Shown here in pieces: positions 44,690-53,410 of a DNA stretch of 64,000 nucleotides. The position numbers and the translations under genes are program-made. The DNA lies in assembly GCF_003352065.1 (NCBI RefSeq), contig NZ_CP025803.1:3451574-3515573 (forward strand), given 5' to 3'. Positions within the stretch are counted from its first letter, which is position 1. The number at the start of each line of letters is the position of its first letter. This DNA comes from Sulfitobacter sp. SK011 (GTDB lineage: Bacteria > Pseudomonadota > Alphaproteobacteria > Rhodobacterales > Rhodobacteraceae). Under the pieces are notes generated by a model that saw only the letters and a program-made list of their open reading frames with translations, had not been told where the DNA came from and made no database searches.

Positions 44690-45475
44690 CTACACATCGC
44701 CATGTCCCGCGCGCAATCCTTCACGTACCCGGTGCGCCACGTCCAGGAACTCTGGTGTTTCGCGAATGTCCAAGGGGCGCTCACGGGGTAAGGGGCTGTC
44801 AATAATGTCCGTGATCCTTCCCGGTCGCGGGCTCATCACCACAATCTTGGTGCTCAGATAAACTGCTTCGGGAATTGAATGGGTCACAAACGCAATCGTC
44901 TTGCCGGTCCGGTCCCAGAGTTTCAGCAGTTGCTCATTCAGATGGTCGCGGACAATTTCATCAAGTGCGCCGAACGGTTCATCCATCAACAGAATATCAG
45001 CGTCAAAACTCAGCGCCCGCGCGATGCTGGCGCGCTGTTGCATGCCGCCTGACAATTGCCATGGAAATTTCTTTTCAAATCCTCCCAGCTCAACCAATTC
45101 CAAGACCCGGGCAACACGCTCTGCCTGTTCCGCGCGGGGGATGCCCATGATCTCAAGCGGCAGCCGAATGTTGCCAGCAATCGTCCGCCATGGGTAAAGA
45201 CCTGCGGCCTGGAATACATAGCCATAGGCGCGGGCCATGCGCGCCTCTTCCGGGCTGACGCCGTTCACACGCACGCTGCCTCCCGTGGGTTGTTCAAGGT
45301 CCGCCATCACCCGAAGAAAAGTCGTCTTGCCGCACCCCGACGGACCGATAAAGCTGACAAAATCGCCCGATGCAATGTCCAGATTCACATCTTTGAGCGC
45401 ATGGATCGGGCCATCGTTTGTCTCAAAGGTAAGGTCCAGGTTTTTGGCGCTGATCACGCTCTTGTCGTCGTTCAC
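44690..45475 (-). CDS. ABC transporter ATP-binding protein
   Basis: 261 residues from a GTG at 45475 (VNDDKSVISAKNLDLTF), six bases after AAGGAG; an ATG at 45502 has no such site. Walker A is GPSGCGKTT, signature LSGGMQQR, Walker B LLMDEPFGALD, and the H-loop VTHS. It is of the nitrate/sulfonate/taurine type that energises NMT1-like importers. It follows hydA in the same orientation and powers the two permeases downstream. Confidence 0.93.
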   Translation of the reverse strand: MNDDKSVISAKNLDLTFETNDGPIHALKDVNLDIASGDFVSFIGPSGCGKTTFLRVMADLEQPTGGSVRVNGVSPEEARMARAYGYVFQAAGLYPWRTIAGNIRLPLEIMGIPRAEQAERVARVLELVELGGFEKKFPWQLSGGMQQRASIARALSFDADILLMDEPFGALDEIVRDHLNEQLLKLWDRTGKTIAFVTHSIPEAVYLSTKIVVMSPRPGRITDIIDSPLPRERPLDIRETPEFLDVAHRVREGLRAGHGDV

Positions 45476-45528
45476 AAAATTCTCCTTGGCCGGGCCATGC
45501 ACCGACGTGGTACCGACGTCATACAGCG

Positions 45529-46989
45529 TTAAATCCCCGCCGGAATATTGAGCGGGTCACGCTGAATCATCTTCGGGCTGGTGAGTGTCTTCCATTTGCT
45601 CAACGCAACATTTGCGGACGGGAACGCCGGGCGTGGGATGAACTTACCTCGCCCAGGATTGGGTTGCGAATTCTGGCCCCAGGCCCAGATCACTTCCCCC
45701 CGGCTCAGGGTATAGCGGCTTTGGGCGTTGACCTTGAAGCCCTCAAACACATTGTAATCTAACACAGAATGGTGGTTTGTGGGGCTGATCGTTTTGCTGA
45801 TCTTTGGGTCCCACACCACGATGTCCGCATCTGCACCTTCAACGATCGCGCCTTTGCGCGGATAGATATTGAGGATCTTGGCGACATTGGTAGAGGTTGC
45901 CGCGACGAACTCATTTGGCGTCAGACGGCCCGTTTCGACCCCTTCTGTCCAAAGCACGGCAAGTCGTTCTTCCAACCCGTTGGACCCATTGGGAATGATC
46001 CGAAAATCATCCCGGCCCGCGCGTTTCTGCTCGGTATTGAACGCGGCGTGGTCGGTTGCCACAACTTGCAATGATCCCGCCTGCAAGCCCGCCCACAGGC
46101 TGTCCTGGTGGTCTTTTGACCGGAACGGCGGCGACATCACGCGACGCGCGGCATGGTCCCAATCCTTGTTAAAGTACTCGGACTCATCCAGCGTCAGAAA
46201 CTGGATCAACGGCTCGCCGTAAACCCGCATCCCCTTTTGCCGCGCCCGCCGGATCGCCTCGTGCGTCTGTTCGCAGGACACATGCACGATATAAAGCGGC
46301 ACCCCCGCCGTGTCTGCAATGGTGATCGCCCGGTTTGCTGCCTCGCCTTCTAACTCAGGCGGCCGGGAATAGGCATGCCCCTCTGGCCCGGTGATCCCCT
46401 GATCAAAATATTTCTGCTGCAGCTCCGCAACCAGGTCGCCGTTTTCAGCATGCACCATCGGCAGCGCACCCAGTTCGGCGCAGCGTTTGAAAGACGCGAA
46501 CATTTCGTCGTCCTCAATCATCAAAGCACCCTTGTAAGCCATGAAATGCTTGAACGAATTGACGCCCATTTCAACGGCATCTTTCATCTCGTCAAAAACG
46601 TTTTCGTTCCAACCGGTGATTGCCATGTGGTAACCGACATCCGAACAGATCTGCGGTGCCGATTTGCGGTGCCATTCGTTGATCGCGTTTTTGATGGATC
46701 CATCAGCCCCCGGCAGACAGAAATCCACCACCATTGTGGTGCCCCCGGCCGCCGCTGCCCAAGTGCCACTTTCGAATGTCTCTGCCGCCGTCGTCCCCAT
46801 AAAGGGCATTTCCAGATGGGTATGCGGATCGATCCCGCCGGGGATCACATAGGCCCCTTCCGCGTCGATATATTCGTCGCCTTTCAGGTCTTCGCCGATC
46901 TGTTTGATCGTCTCACCCTCGATCAGAACGTCCGCTTTCCAAGTGCGATCCGCAGTGCAGACCATCCCGCCTTTGATGACTTTGGTCAT
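45529..46989 (-). CDS. hydA: Dihydropyrimidinase (hydantoinase)
   Basis: 486 residues from the ATG at 46989 (MTKVIKGGMVCTADRTWKAD). The two-metal amidohydrolase site is complete: GGIDPHTHLEMPFMG (HxH), the lysine in FKHFMAYKGALM that becomes carboxylated, histidines in MVHAENGDL and YIVHVSCEQTHEA, and the aspartate in ATDHAAFN. It opens dihydrouracil or dihydrothymine to the N-carbamoyl-beta-amino acid, step two of reductive pyrimidine breakdown. Its start overlaps the upstream membrane-protein gene by four bases. Confidence 0.95.
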   Translation of the reverse strand: MTKVIKGGMVCTADRTWKADVLIEGETIKQIGEDLKGDEYIDAEGAYVIPGGIDPHTHLEMPFMGTTAAETFESGTWAAAAGGTTMVVDFCLPGADGSIKNAINEWHRKSAPQICSDVGYHMAITGWNENVFDEMKDAVEMGVNSFKHFMAYKGALMIEDDEMFASFKRCAELGALPMVHAENGDLVAELQQKYFDQGITGPEGHAYSRPPELEGEAANRAITIADTAGVPLYIVHVSCEQTHEAIRRARQKGMRVYGEPLIQFLTLDESEYFNKDWDHAARRVMSPPFRSKDHQDSLWAGLQAGSLQVVATDHAAFNTEQKRAGRDDFRIIPNGSNGLEERLAVLWTEGVETGRLTPNEFVAATSTNVAKILNIYPRKGAIVEGADADIVVWDPKISKTISPTNHHSVLDYNVFEGFKVNAQSRYTLSRGEVIWAWGQNSQPNPGRGKFIPRPAFPSANVALSKWKTLTSPKMIQRDPLNIPAGI

Positions 46990-47408
46990 GTGGTTTCTCC
47001 TTCTTTGGTCCATGCATGGGCCACGTTTAGAACATCACAAAAGGTGATGGCGACAAGCATTGCGTAAACGCGAAAAGCGTCAGGCGATTGCAGGGTACTT
47101 CCCACGGTAATTTCGCCCAAATCGTTCGATATACGCCCCAGCATCTGCTCAACTGCAATGTCCGGCCATGCTAAAAATAGTATGTAAGCGACGGAGATGA
47201 TCAGAAAAACGGTAAATGATTTGAGCAGATGCAACAGCAGGGCACCCAAAACAGCAAATGCTAAGAACCAATGCTCGGTCATCGTATCAAAGGTTCTGAA
47301 CACAAAGGCATTAAGCATATTCTCGGAGGCCGCCCAAAACGTATAGGCGCTCAATGCAAACACCCCAGCGGTGAAATTGACCGAAAATTTCTCGGATAAC
47401 CTACTCAT
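46986..47408 (-). CDS. Small membrane protein within the pyrimidine operon
   Basis: 140 residues with three hydrophobic segments (FTAGVFALSAYTFWAASEN, HWFLAFAVLGALLLHLLKSF, TVFLIISVAYILFLAWPD), ending in a soluble tail. No family recognised. It is inserted between the amidohydrolase and hydA genes and coupled to hydA by an ATGA overlap, so it is probably co-expressed; a link with uptake is a guess from position only. Confidence 0.68.
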   Translation of the reverse strand: MSRLSEKFSVNFTAGVFALSAYTFWAASENMLNAFVFRTFDTMTEHWFLAFAVLGALLLHLLKSFTVFLIISVAYILFLAWPDIAVEQMLGRISNDLGEITVGSTLQSPDAFRVYAMLVAITFCDVLNVAHAWTKEGETT

Positions 47409-47433
47409 CTGAGGTCCTTCTTAGCATCTGCCG

Positions 47434-48684
47434 TCACCCTACAACCTCCGCCGTCTCGACCACTGCGTGCATCAACACATCTGTCCCCGCCATGGCCCAA
47501 TCTTTGGAAATCTCTTCGGCCTCATTGTGCGATAACCCATCGACACAAGGACACATCACCATCGCCGTGGGAGCCACACGGTTGATCCAGCAGGCATCAT
47601 GCCCGGCACCGGAGATCAGGTTCATATGAGAATATCCCAACCGCTCCGCCGCCGCGCGCACCGCACTCACACAGCCTTCATCAAAAGCCACCGGATCAAA
47701 GCCACCGACCTTTTCAAATTCGATGCCCAGCCCCATGTCATCCGCGATCCTTTGCGCGTCGACACGTAACCGCGCCTCCATGTCTTCGATCACGCTCAAC
47801 TCAGGCGACCTAAAATCAACGGTAAAAACCACCTTGCCGGGGATCACATTGCGCGAATTGGGATAGACATCGATGTGCCCTGCCGCCCCCACAGCGTGTG
47901 GCGCGTGGCTCAGCGCGATCTCGTTCACCTTGTCCAATATCCGCGCCATCCCGAGGCCCGCGTCATGGCGCATCGGCATCGGCGTTGACCCGGTGTGGCT
48001 GTCTTTGCCGGTTACTGTCACTTGGGTCCAGGACAGCCCCTGCCCGTGCGTGACCACACCAATGTCCTTGCCTTCGGCTTCCAGTATTGGGCCTTGTTCA
48101 ATGTGCAATTCAAAGAACGCATGCATCTTGCGGGCACCGACTTCTTCTTCACCGCGCCAGCCAATGCGGCTCAATTCATCGCCAAATTTCTTGCCCTCAG
48201 CGTCTGTCCGATCATACGCCCAATCCTGTGTATGAATGCCCGCGAACACCCCGGATGACAGCATCGCGGGCGCGTAGCGCGTGCCTTCTTCGTTGGTGAA
48301 GTTTGTGACAACAATCGGGTGCTTCGTCTTGATCCCCAGATCATTCAGGGTACGGATAATTTCCAGCCCGCCCAAGACACCCAAGACTCCGTCATATTTG
48401 CCCCCTGTAGGCTGCGTATCCAAATGCGATCCGACATAAACCGGCAGCGCATCCGGGTCCGTGCCCTCGCGCCGCGCAAACATATTGCCCATCTGGTCCA
48501 GACCCATCGAACACCCGGCATCCTCGCACCATTTCCGGAACAGGGCGCGCCCCTCACCGTCTTCATCTGTCAATGTCTGGCGGTTGTTGCCGCCTGCAAC
48601 ACCCGGTCCGATCTTGGCCATTTCCATCAGGCTATCCCACAACCGATCTGGATTGATTTTCAGGTTCTCTCCGGGCGCGGACAT
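47434..48684 (-). CDS. hyuC: M20-family amidohydrolase, N-carbamoyl-beta-alanine amidase type
   Basis: 416 residues from the ATG at 48684 (MSAPGENLKINPDRLWDSLM), preceded by AAAGGAG. Upstream codons to 48765 are open, but the palindromic operator lies there. Metal ligands are in VGSHLDTQPTGGKYDGVLGV, TNFTNEEGTRYAPAML and FFELHIEQGPILEAEG. It removes the carbamoyl group from N-carbamoyl-beta-alanine or the methyl form, releasing ammonia, carbon dioxide and the beta-amino acid: step three of the pathway. It heads a long minus-strand operon that ends with the ABC transporter. Confidence 0.93.
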   Translation of the reverse strand: MSAPGENLKINPDRLWDSLMEMAKIGPGVAGGNNRQTLTDEDGEGRALFRKWCEDAGCSMGLDQMGNMFARREGTDPDALPVYVGSHLDTQPTGGKYDGVLGVLGGLEIIRTLNDLGIKTKHPIVVTNFTNEEGTRYAPAMLSSGVFAGIHTQDWAYDRTDAEGKKFGDELSRIGWRGEEEVGARKMHAFFELHIEQGPILEAEGKDIGVVTHGQGLSWTQVTVTGKDSHTGSTPMPMRHDAGLGMARILDKVNEIALSHAPHAVGAAGHIDVYPNSRNVIPGKVVFTVDFRSPELSVIEDMEARLRVDAQRIADDMGLGIEFEKVGGFDPVAFDEGCVSAVRAAAERLGYSHMNLISGAGHDACWINRVAPTAMVMCPCVDGLSHNEAEEISKDWAMAGTDVLMHAVVETAEVVG

Positions 48685-48717
48685 GGCTGGCTCCTTTGGC
48701 GGGTATCTTGCAGAAAT

Positions 48718-48733
48718 TTTACCATTTGGTAAA
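48718..48733. promoter_or_regulatory. RutR-like operator ahead of the amidohydrolase operon
   Basis: TTTACCA-TT-TGGTAAA is a perfect palindrome 34 bases upstream of the amidohydrolase start. It matches the known E. coli RutR consensus TTGACCAnnTGGTCAA except at the third and fourteenth positions, which change as a pair. The divergent RutR-like gene begins 81 bases away. Confidence 0.82.
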
Positions 48734-48813
48734 TCCACGATTGCGGTTAGGCTGCGCACTGTCAAGAACTGCTTTGGCGAGGATGCCTGAAATCAAAGCA
48801 CATTAAACGGAGA

Positions 48814-49440
48814 ATGCATTTGCCCGATGGCACCCCCAAGAAACCAAGCCGTATCCAGAAGCGCAACCGCCGCGTTATTCTGGATGCAGCATTGGAAGTG
48901 TTTTCGCGGCATGGTTATCGCGGCGCAACGCTGGACCTTATTGCCGCAGAGGCCGGGTTGAGCAAACCCAACATCCTTTATTATTTCGGCGGCAAAGAAG
49001 ACATTCATGTCACGCTTCTGAGCCAGCTGATGGAAACCTGGCTGGACCCTTTGGTTGAGATGAACCCCGACGGTGACCCCGTCGAAGAAATTCTGGCCTA
49101 TGTACAGCGCAAGCTTGATATGGCGCGTGATTTGCCGCGCGAAAGCCGTCTGTTTGCTGGTGAAATCCTGCAAGGAGCACCGCGCATCGAACCAGAGCTT
49201 CATGCCAGCCTTAAGCCGCTTTTTGATGAGAAATGCGCGTTGATTTCGCGCTGGATCAGTAACGGGGTTTTGCCACCGCTTGATCCGCAACATCTGATCT
49301 TTTCGATCTGGGCCACAACCCAGCATTATGCTGATTTCGAGTCTCAGGTGCGGATTCTACTTGCACCCGAAACAGATGGTTATGACGGCGCATCCAAGCA
49401 TCTGGCGGTAATGTTCCGCAGCATGCTTACGCGATCGTAA
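48814..49440 (+). CDS. TetR-family regulator, RutR-like
   Basis: 208 residues starting MHLPDGTPKKPSRIQKRNRR. The DNA-binding helix-turn-helix is ATLDLIAAEAGLSKPNILYY, followed by the typical FGGKEDIHVTLL. The C-terminal ligand domain (ESRLFAGEILQGAPRIEPEL, ISNGVLPPLDPQHLIFSIWA, TTQHYADFESQV) matches RutR, which binds uracil or thymine. It lies between the two pyrimidine transcription units. Both carry a RutR-like palindrome, so it is very probably the pathway regulator. Confidence 0.93.
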   Translation: MHLPDGTPKKPSRIQKRNRRVILDAALEVFSRHGYRGATLDLIAAEAGLSKPNILYYFGGKEDIHVTLLSQLMETWLDPLVEMNPDGDPVEEILAYVQRKLDMARDLPRESRLFAGEILQGAPRIEPELHASLKPLFDEKCALISRWISNGVLPPLDPQHLIFSIWATTQHYADFESQVRILLAPETDGYDGASKHLAVMFRSMLTRS

Positions 49441-49484
49441 ACCGTTAACCATCCCTTAAATTACATGGACGCGTTAAGACTTTG

Positions 49485-49502
49485 TTGAGGTCTGCACCTC
49501 AA
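49485..49502 (+). terminator. Short hairpin after the TetR-family gene
   Basis: TTGAGGT (49485-49491) pairs with ACCTCAA (49496-49502) around CTGC and is followed by TCTTTCTC. Weak but suitably placed between the regulator gene and the next plus-strand gene. Confidence 0.45.
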
Positions 49503-49549
49503 TCTTTCTCTGGGTGGCGGGCTCCTTTCTATCATGCTTGGAGCATCTC

Positions 49550-49924
49550 ATGAGTTCTATCTTACTAAGCAATCCGTTCTTGAATCTTGCACCGCCGCCA
49601 AGCGGCGCGCAGCCAGCGGCACCGGCACTCGGCGTCGCACCCCCGCAAAATGCCTCGGCTGGCAATAACAACGGCAATCCTACCTCGTTCTCAGGATCAG
49701 GAACGGGCAGCAGCGATGATCAACAGACGGCGGCGGCAGTGATCCGCGCCCGTGCGAGGGTCGCAATGACGCCCCCCTCGAACGCAACAAGCACCTCAGT
49801 GGTAAACGCGCAGACCCAGGATGAGAACGACATCATGCCATTTGGCGCTAACCTGCCAAAAGTTGAAATGCCCGATCCCCTGCCAACCTCGCCTTTTCTT
49901 TTGCGACTATCTGAAAAAGATTGA
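49550..49924 (+). CDS. Low-complexity small protein of unknown function
   Basis: 124 residues from the ATG at 49550 (MSSILLSNPFLNLAPPPSG), with GGAG eight bases upstream. It is rich in proline, alanine, asparagine, serine and glycine, with an internal SGSGTGSSDDQQ stretch and a short helix (QTAAAVIRARARVAMTPP). No membrane segment or known domain. Probably disordered. It ends six bases from the convergent preA gene. Confidence 0.55.
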   Translation: MSSILLSNPFLNLAPPPSGAQPAAPALGVAPPQNASAGNNNGNPTSFSGSGTGSSDDQQTAAAVIRARARVAMTPPSNATSTSVVNAQTQDENDIMPFGANLPKVEMPDPLPTSPFLLRLSEKD

Positions 49925-49930
49925 TCGCAG

Positions 49931-51232
49931 CTATTCCGCTGCTTTTGCGCCCGGATTGTTTGGATGTGTAGTCCAGTTTGCATAGTCCTTCTGGACAACC
50001 TTTCCGGTGCGCGGATCGGTTTCACCCGCGGCCATCGCTTCCATCGTGATGCACGCCTCAACCGGGCAGACATTGACGCAAAGATTGCAGGCCACGCATT
50101 CCTCGTCGATGACTGTGAACGTGCGGTCCTCTGACATGGCAATCGCCTGGTGCGAGGTATCCTCGCAGGCCGCAAAACAGCGACCACAGGAAATACACAG
50201 ATCCTGATTGATCTTGGCCTTGGCGATGTAATTGAGGTTCAACTGGTTCCAGTTGGTCACATTGGGCACCGCACGCCCCACAATGTCATCCACCGATGCA
50301 TACCCTTTGCTGTCCATATAGTCCGACAGCCCACTGATCATTTCCTGAACGATCTTGAAGCCATAGGTCATCGCCGCCGTACAGACCTGCACATTGCCCG
50401 CGCCCAGCGCCAGAAACTCGGCCGCATCGCGCCACGTGGTCACGCCACCAATGCCGCTGATTGGCAGCCCGGCCAGATCAGGATCACGCGCAATTTCCGC
50501 CACCATGTTCAGCGCAATGGGTTTGACCGCTGGTCCGCAATAGCCACCATGCGCGCCTTTGCCGTCAATTGTCGGTTCCGGTGCAAAAAGATCCAGATCA
50601 ACGGAGGTGATCGAATTGATTGTATTGATCAGGCTGACCGCATCCGCACCGCCATTCTTCGCCGCCTCTGCCGGTTTGCGAATATCCGTGATGTTGGGCG
50701 TCAGTTTTACAATCACGGGCATGCGCGTGTTTGCCTTGACCCAACGGGTCACCATTTCGATGTATTCCGGCACCTGCCCCACGGCAGACCCCATGCCGCG
50801 CTCGCTCATCCCATGCGGACAACCAAAGTTCAGTTCAACCCCATCTGCACCGGTCTCTTCGACCAGCGGCAGGATCATCTTCCACGGTTCTTCTTCACAA
50901 GGCACCATCAGGGATACGATCATCGCCTGCGCCGGATAATCGCGTTTGACCAGCTTAATCTCATCCAAGTTTGTTTGCAGCGGGCGGTCGGTGATGAGTT
51001 CGATGTTGTTAAGCCCCAACAACCGACGATCAGCCCCATAAATCGCCCCATATCGCGGGCCATTCACGTTCACAACATGTGGGTCGAGCCCCAGTGTTTT
51101 CCACACCACGCCACCCCAGCCTGCGTCAAACGCACGGCGGACATTATATTCTTTGTCCGTCGGCGGTGCCGAAGCCAGCCAGAAAGGATTGGGGGATTTG
51201 ATCCCGATGAAAGTGCTTGTCAGATCAGCCAT
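49931..51232 (-). CDS. preA: NAD-dependent dihydropyrimidine dehydrogenase, catalytic subunit
   Basis: 433 residues. The FMN-binding barrel (NPFWLASAPPTDKEYNVRRA, VELNFGCPHGMSERGMGSAV, IVKLTPNITDIRKPAEAAK, ISGIGGVTTWRDAAEFLALG) is followed by two 4Fe-4S motifs (CISCGRCFAAC, CVACNLCVNVC). It reduces uracil and thymine to the dihydro forms with electrons passed on from PreT. The position of the catalytic cysteine in mammalian DPD (GMGLACGQ) reads GMGSAVGQ here. It follows preT by 24 bases in the same orientation. Confidence 0.94.
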   Translation of the reverse strand: MADLTSTFIGIKSPNPFWLASAPPTDKEYNVRRAFDAGWGGVVWKTLGLDPHVVNVNGPRYGAIYGADRRLLGLNNIELITDRPLQTNLDEIKLVKRDYPAQAMIVSLMVPCEEEPWKMILPLVEETGADGVELNFGCPHGMSERGMGSAVGQVPEYIEMVTRWVKANTRMPVIVKLTPNITDIRKPAEAAKNGGADAVSLINTINSITSVDLDLFAPEPTIDGKGAHGGYCGPAVKPIALNMVAEIARDPDLAGLPISGIGGVTTWRDAAEFLALGAGNVQVCTAAMTYGFKIVQEMISGLSDYMDSKGYASVDDIVGRAVPNVTNWNQLNLNYIAKAKINQDLCISCGRCFAACEDTSHQAIAMSEDRTFTVIDEECVACNLCVNVCPVEACITMEAMAAGETDPRTGKVVQKDYANWTTHPNNPGAKAAE

Positions 51233-51256
51233 GTGCCGTCTCCCCGTAGGGTGGGA

Positions 51257-52579
51257 TTAACCCACCAAAGTCTTGTGAATATCCAGTGCTGCATCGCGCC
51301 CTTCGGCGACCGCTGTGACGGTCAGGTCATCACCGCCAGACGCACAATCGCCCCCGGCCCAAATGCCTTTGACAGAAGTGCGACCAACCGCGTCGACTTT
51401 GATCTTGCGGCCCTCAAGCGCGGGCAACCCGTCACCCTCAAGCGTCTGACCGATCGCCTTAAAAACCTGATCGGCAGTGAGACGCAGCATTTGCCCTGTG
51501 CCTTTCATCGCCTCATCAACATATTCAAATTCAATCTCGCGCACTGATCCGTTGCCATGCACAGCCACAGGCACCGCGTGGGTGACGATCCGCACCCCCT
51601 TGGAGGCGGCCAAATCCTGTTCAAACGCACTGGCATTCATCCGGTCGCGGCCCCTGCGATAGACCAGCGTAACATTAAGCGCGCCCAACAGCTTGGCCTG
51701 AACGGCCGCGTCCACAGCCGTCATGCCGCCACCGATCACCACCACATCACGTCCAATCGGCACGCTGCCCATGTCGCCTGCCTGTCGCAGATCAGCGATG
51801 AAATCAACAGCATCGGTGACACCATTCTTATCCTCGCCGTCCACACCCAATGCGTTCACCCCGCCAAGGCCAACCCCAAGGAATACCGCATCAAAGCCTT
51901 CCTGCAAGCTGTCCAGCGTCACGCCCTGACCCAAAGCGATCTCATTTTCAAAGATTATTCCACCGATCTGCATCAGCCAATCGACCTCACCCTGGGCAAA
52001 TTCATTTGGCGTCTTATAGGCCGCAATCCCGTATTCGTTCAGGCCACCCGGTTTGGGCCGCGCATCATAGATCACAACATCATGCCCCAGCATTGCCAAT
52101 CGGTGCGCACAAGACAGCCCAGCAGGGCCCGCGCCCACCACTGCTACCTTTTTGCCAGTGGAAGCGGCCCGCGTGAACGGATGGACGCCTTTGCCCTGCA
52201 AGGTGTCCGTCGCATAGCGCTGCAATTGCCCGATCAGAACTGGTTTGCCTTCGGCCAACTCGCGCACGCAGGCTTCTTCGCACAATGTCTCTGTCGGGCA
52301 GACCCGCGCGCACATCCCGCCCAGAATGTTCTGGCTGAGTATGGTTTTGGCCGCCGCGTCCGGCGTTCCTGTTGCGATCTGGCGAATGAAAAGCGGTATG
52401 TCGATATCGGTGGGACAGGCCGTAATGCACGGCGCGTCATGACAGAAATAGCAACGGTCCGCCGCGACCAATGCCTCATGATCGGCCAAGGGCGGATGCA
52501 GGTCGGAAAACTGTGCCTCATAGGTTTCGGGCGCGAGACGCCCCGCCTTGATCCCCGGCTCAAATACGTCTGATGTCAT
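51257..52579 (-). CDS. preT: NAD-dependent dihydropyrimidine dehydrogenase, PreT subunit
   Basis: 440 residues from the ATG at 52579 (MTSDVFEPGIKAGRLAPETY). The iron-sulfur N-terminus has CYFCHDAPCITACPTD and CARVCPTETLCEEAC. The flavin part has VAVVGAGPAGLSCAHRLAML (FAD) and VVVIGGGMTAVDAAVQAKLL (NAD(P)), and the C-terminal KGIWAGGDCASGGDDLTVTA. It passes electrons from NADH to PreA. It is the first gene of the preTA unit and is preceded by the second RutR-like palindrome. Confidence 0.94.
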   Translation of the reverse strand: MTSDVFEPGIKAGRLAPETYEAQFSDLHPPLADHEALVAADRCYFCHDAPCITACPTDIDIPLFIRQIATGTPDAAAKTILSQNILGGMCARVCPTETLCEEACVRELAEGKPVLIGQLQRYATDTLQGKGVHPFTRAASTGKKVAVVGAGPAGLSCAHRLAMLGHDVVIYDARPKPGGLNEYGIAAYKTPNEFAQGEVDWLMQIGGIIFENEIALGQGVTLDSLQEGFDAVFLGVGLGGVNALGVDGEDKNGVTDAVDFIADLRQAGDMGSVPIGRDVVVIGGGMTAVDAAVQAKLLGALNVTLVYRRGRDRMNASAFEQDLAASKGVRIVTHAVPVAVHGNGSVREIEFEYVDEAMKGTGQMLRLTADQVFKAIGQTLEGDGLPALEGRKIKVDAVGRTSVKGIWAGGDCASGGDDLTVTAVAEGRDAALDIHKTLVG

Positions 52580-52630
52580 CTGGCTTATCCTCACCTTCGC
52601 TGGACATTCGAAAGGCTCACACGGATTTAA

Positions 52631-52652
52631 AATTTTATCAACTGGTAAAATT
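52631..52652. promoter_or_regulatory. RutR-like operator ahead of preTA
   Basis: AATTTTATCA-AC-TGGTAAAATT is an inverted repeat with nine of ten matching positions, 52 bases upstream of the preT start. It shares TGGTAAA with the operator at 48718, so one regulator probably controls both pyrimidine units. Confidence 0.78.
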
Positions 52653-52793
52653 ATTCAGAGGCATGAAATATTACTAAGACAAACGGCAGTTGCTCGAAAT
52701 TCCGCAAAACCGCTTGGTTTTTGATCCCAAGGTCTCAGGATCCCTTAAGGCTGAACTTGGACAAGCCATGCCATTGCTTGCCAAACGCCTGCC

Positions 52794-53405
52794 TCAGGGG
52801 CCATTCCAATCGACATCATCTGCCTTCTCAATTGACAATCGTCCCTCCGGCCATGGGCGCATCAGGGGGATCACATTGGGTGGGTCCGCTTCCAGCCAGG
52901 CAGCAATATCAGCCTTCTCTAGGACAACCGCCATGCGGTGGTGGATCGGGGAAACATCGGCATTTGGTGGGCAGGTGACCGTCGCGACCTGACCGACGTT
53001 GACACCCCCCGGCCCGTTCCAAACACCTGTGATGGCTGCAAAATACAGAAATTCAGCGTCATTGGGGCGGATCCGCCAAGCCGTTTTGCGCCTCTTCTCG
53101 CCCGTCCACTCATACCATCCATTGACCGGAACCACCGCCCGTCCGGTCCCGTCATATGCGGATTTTTGGAACACAGTTTCAGATCGGGCATTGATCAGCG
53201 TTTCCATCACCGGCCGCCCACGCGCGTTCACCCGGCCCACGGGGATGATCCCCCACCGCATGCGGGCCAGGCCCGTCGTCGTGAATGTGACAATCGGCTG
53301 TCCCGGCGCGATGTTGTTTCTTGGTGGCTCATCGTCCAACGCCTTTGTCCCCAGATCCACAGCAAGCGCTGCCATATCAGAGGTCAAAAACAATCTGCCG
53401 GGCAT
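52794..53405 (-). CDS. SRAP-domain protein lacking the usual Cys2 (YedK/HMCES-like)
   Basis: 203 residues. Family features are NIAPGQPIVTF, ARMRWGIIPVG, METLINARSETVF, PVNGWYEWTG (active-site glutamate) and SPIHHRMAVVL (active-site histidine). SRAP proteins attach to abasic sites in single-stranded DNA through an N-terminal cysteine exposed after removal of Met (MCGR). Here the start reads MPGRLFLTSD, with proline in place of the cysteine, so the standard covalent chemistry should not occur. The frame start is clear: no earlier start is plausible. It sits five bases upstream-side of the GDSL gene. Confidence 0.88.
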   Translation of the reverse strand: MPGRLFLTSDMAALAVDLGTKALDDEPPRNNIAPGQPIVTFTTTGLARMRWGIIPVGRVNARGRPVMETLINARSETVFQKSAYDGTGRAVVPVNGWYEWTGEKRRKTAWRIRPNDAEFLYFAAITGVWNGPGGVNVGQVATVTCPPNADVSPIHHRMAVVLEKADIAAWLEADPPNVIPLMRPWPEGRLSIEKADDVDWNGP

Positions 53406-53410
53406 AACTC

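Noticed and set aside
50150..51547. 465-codon plus-strand frame opposite preA
   Set aside because: Shadow of a well-supported gene on the other strand in high-GC DNA.
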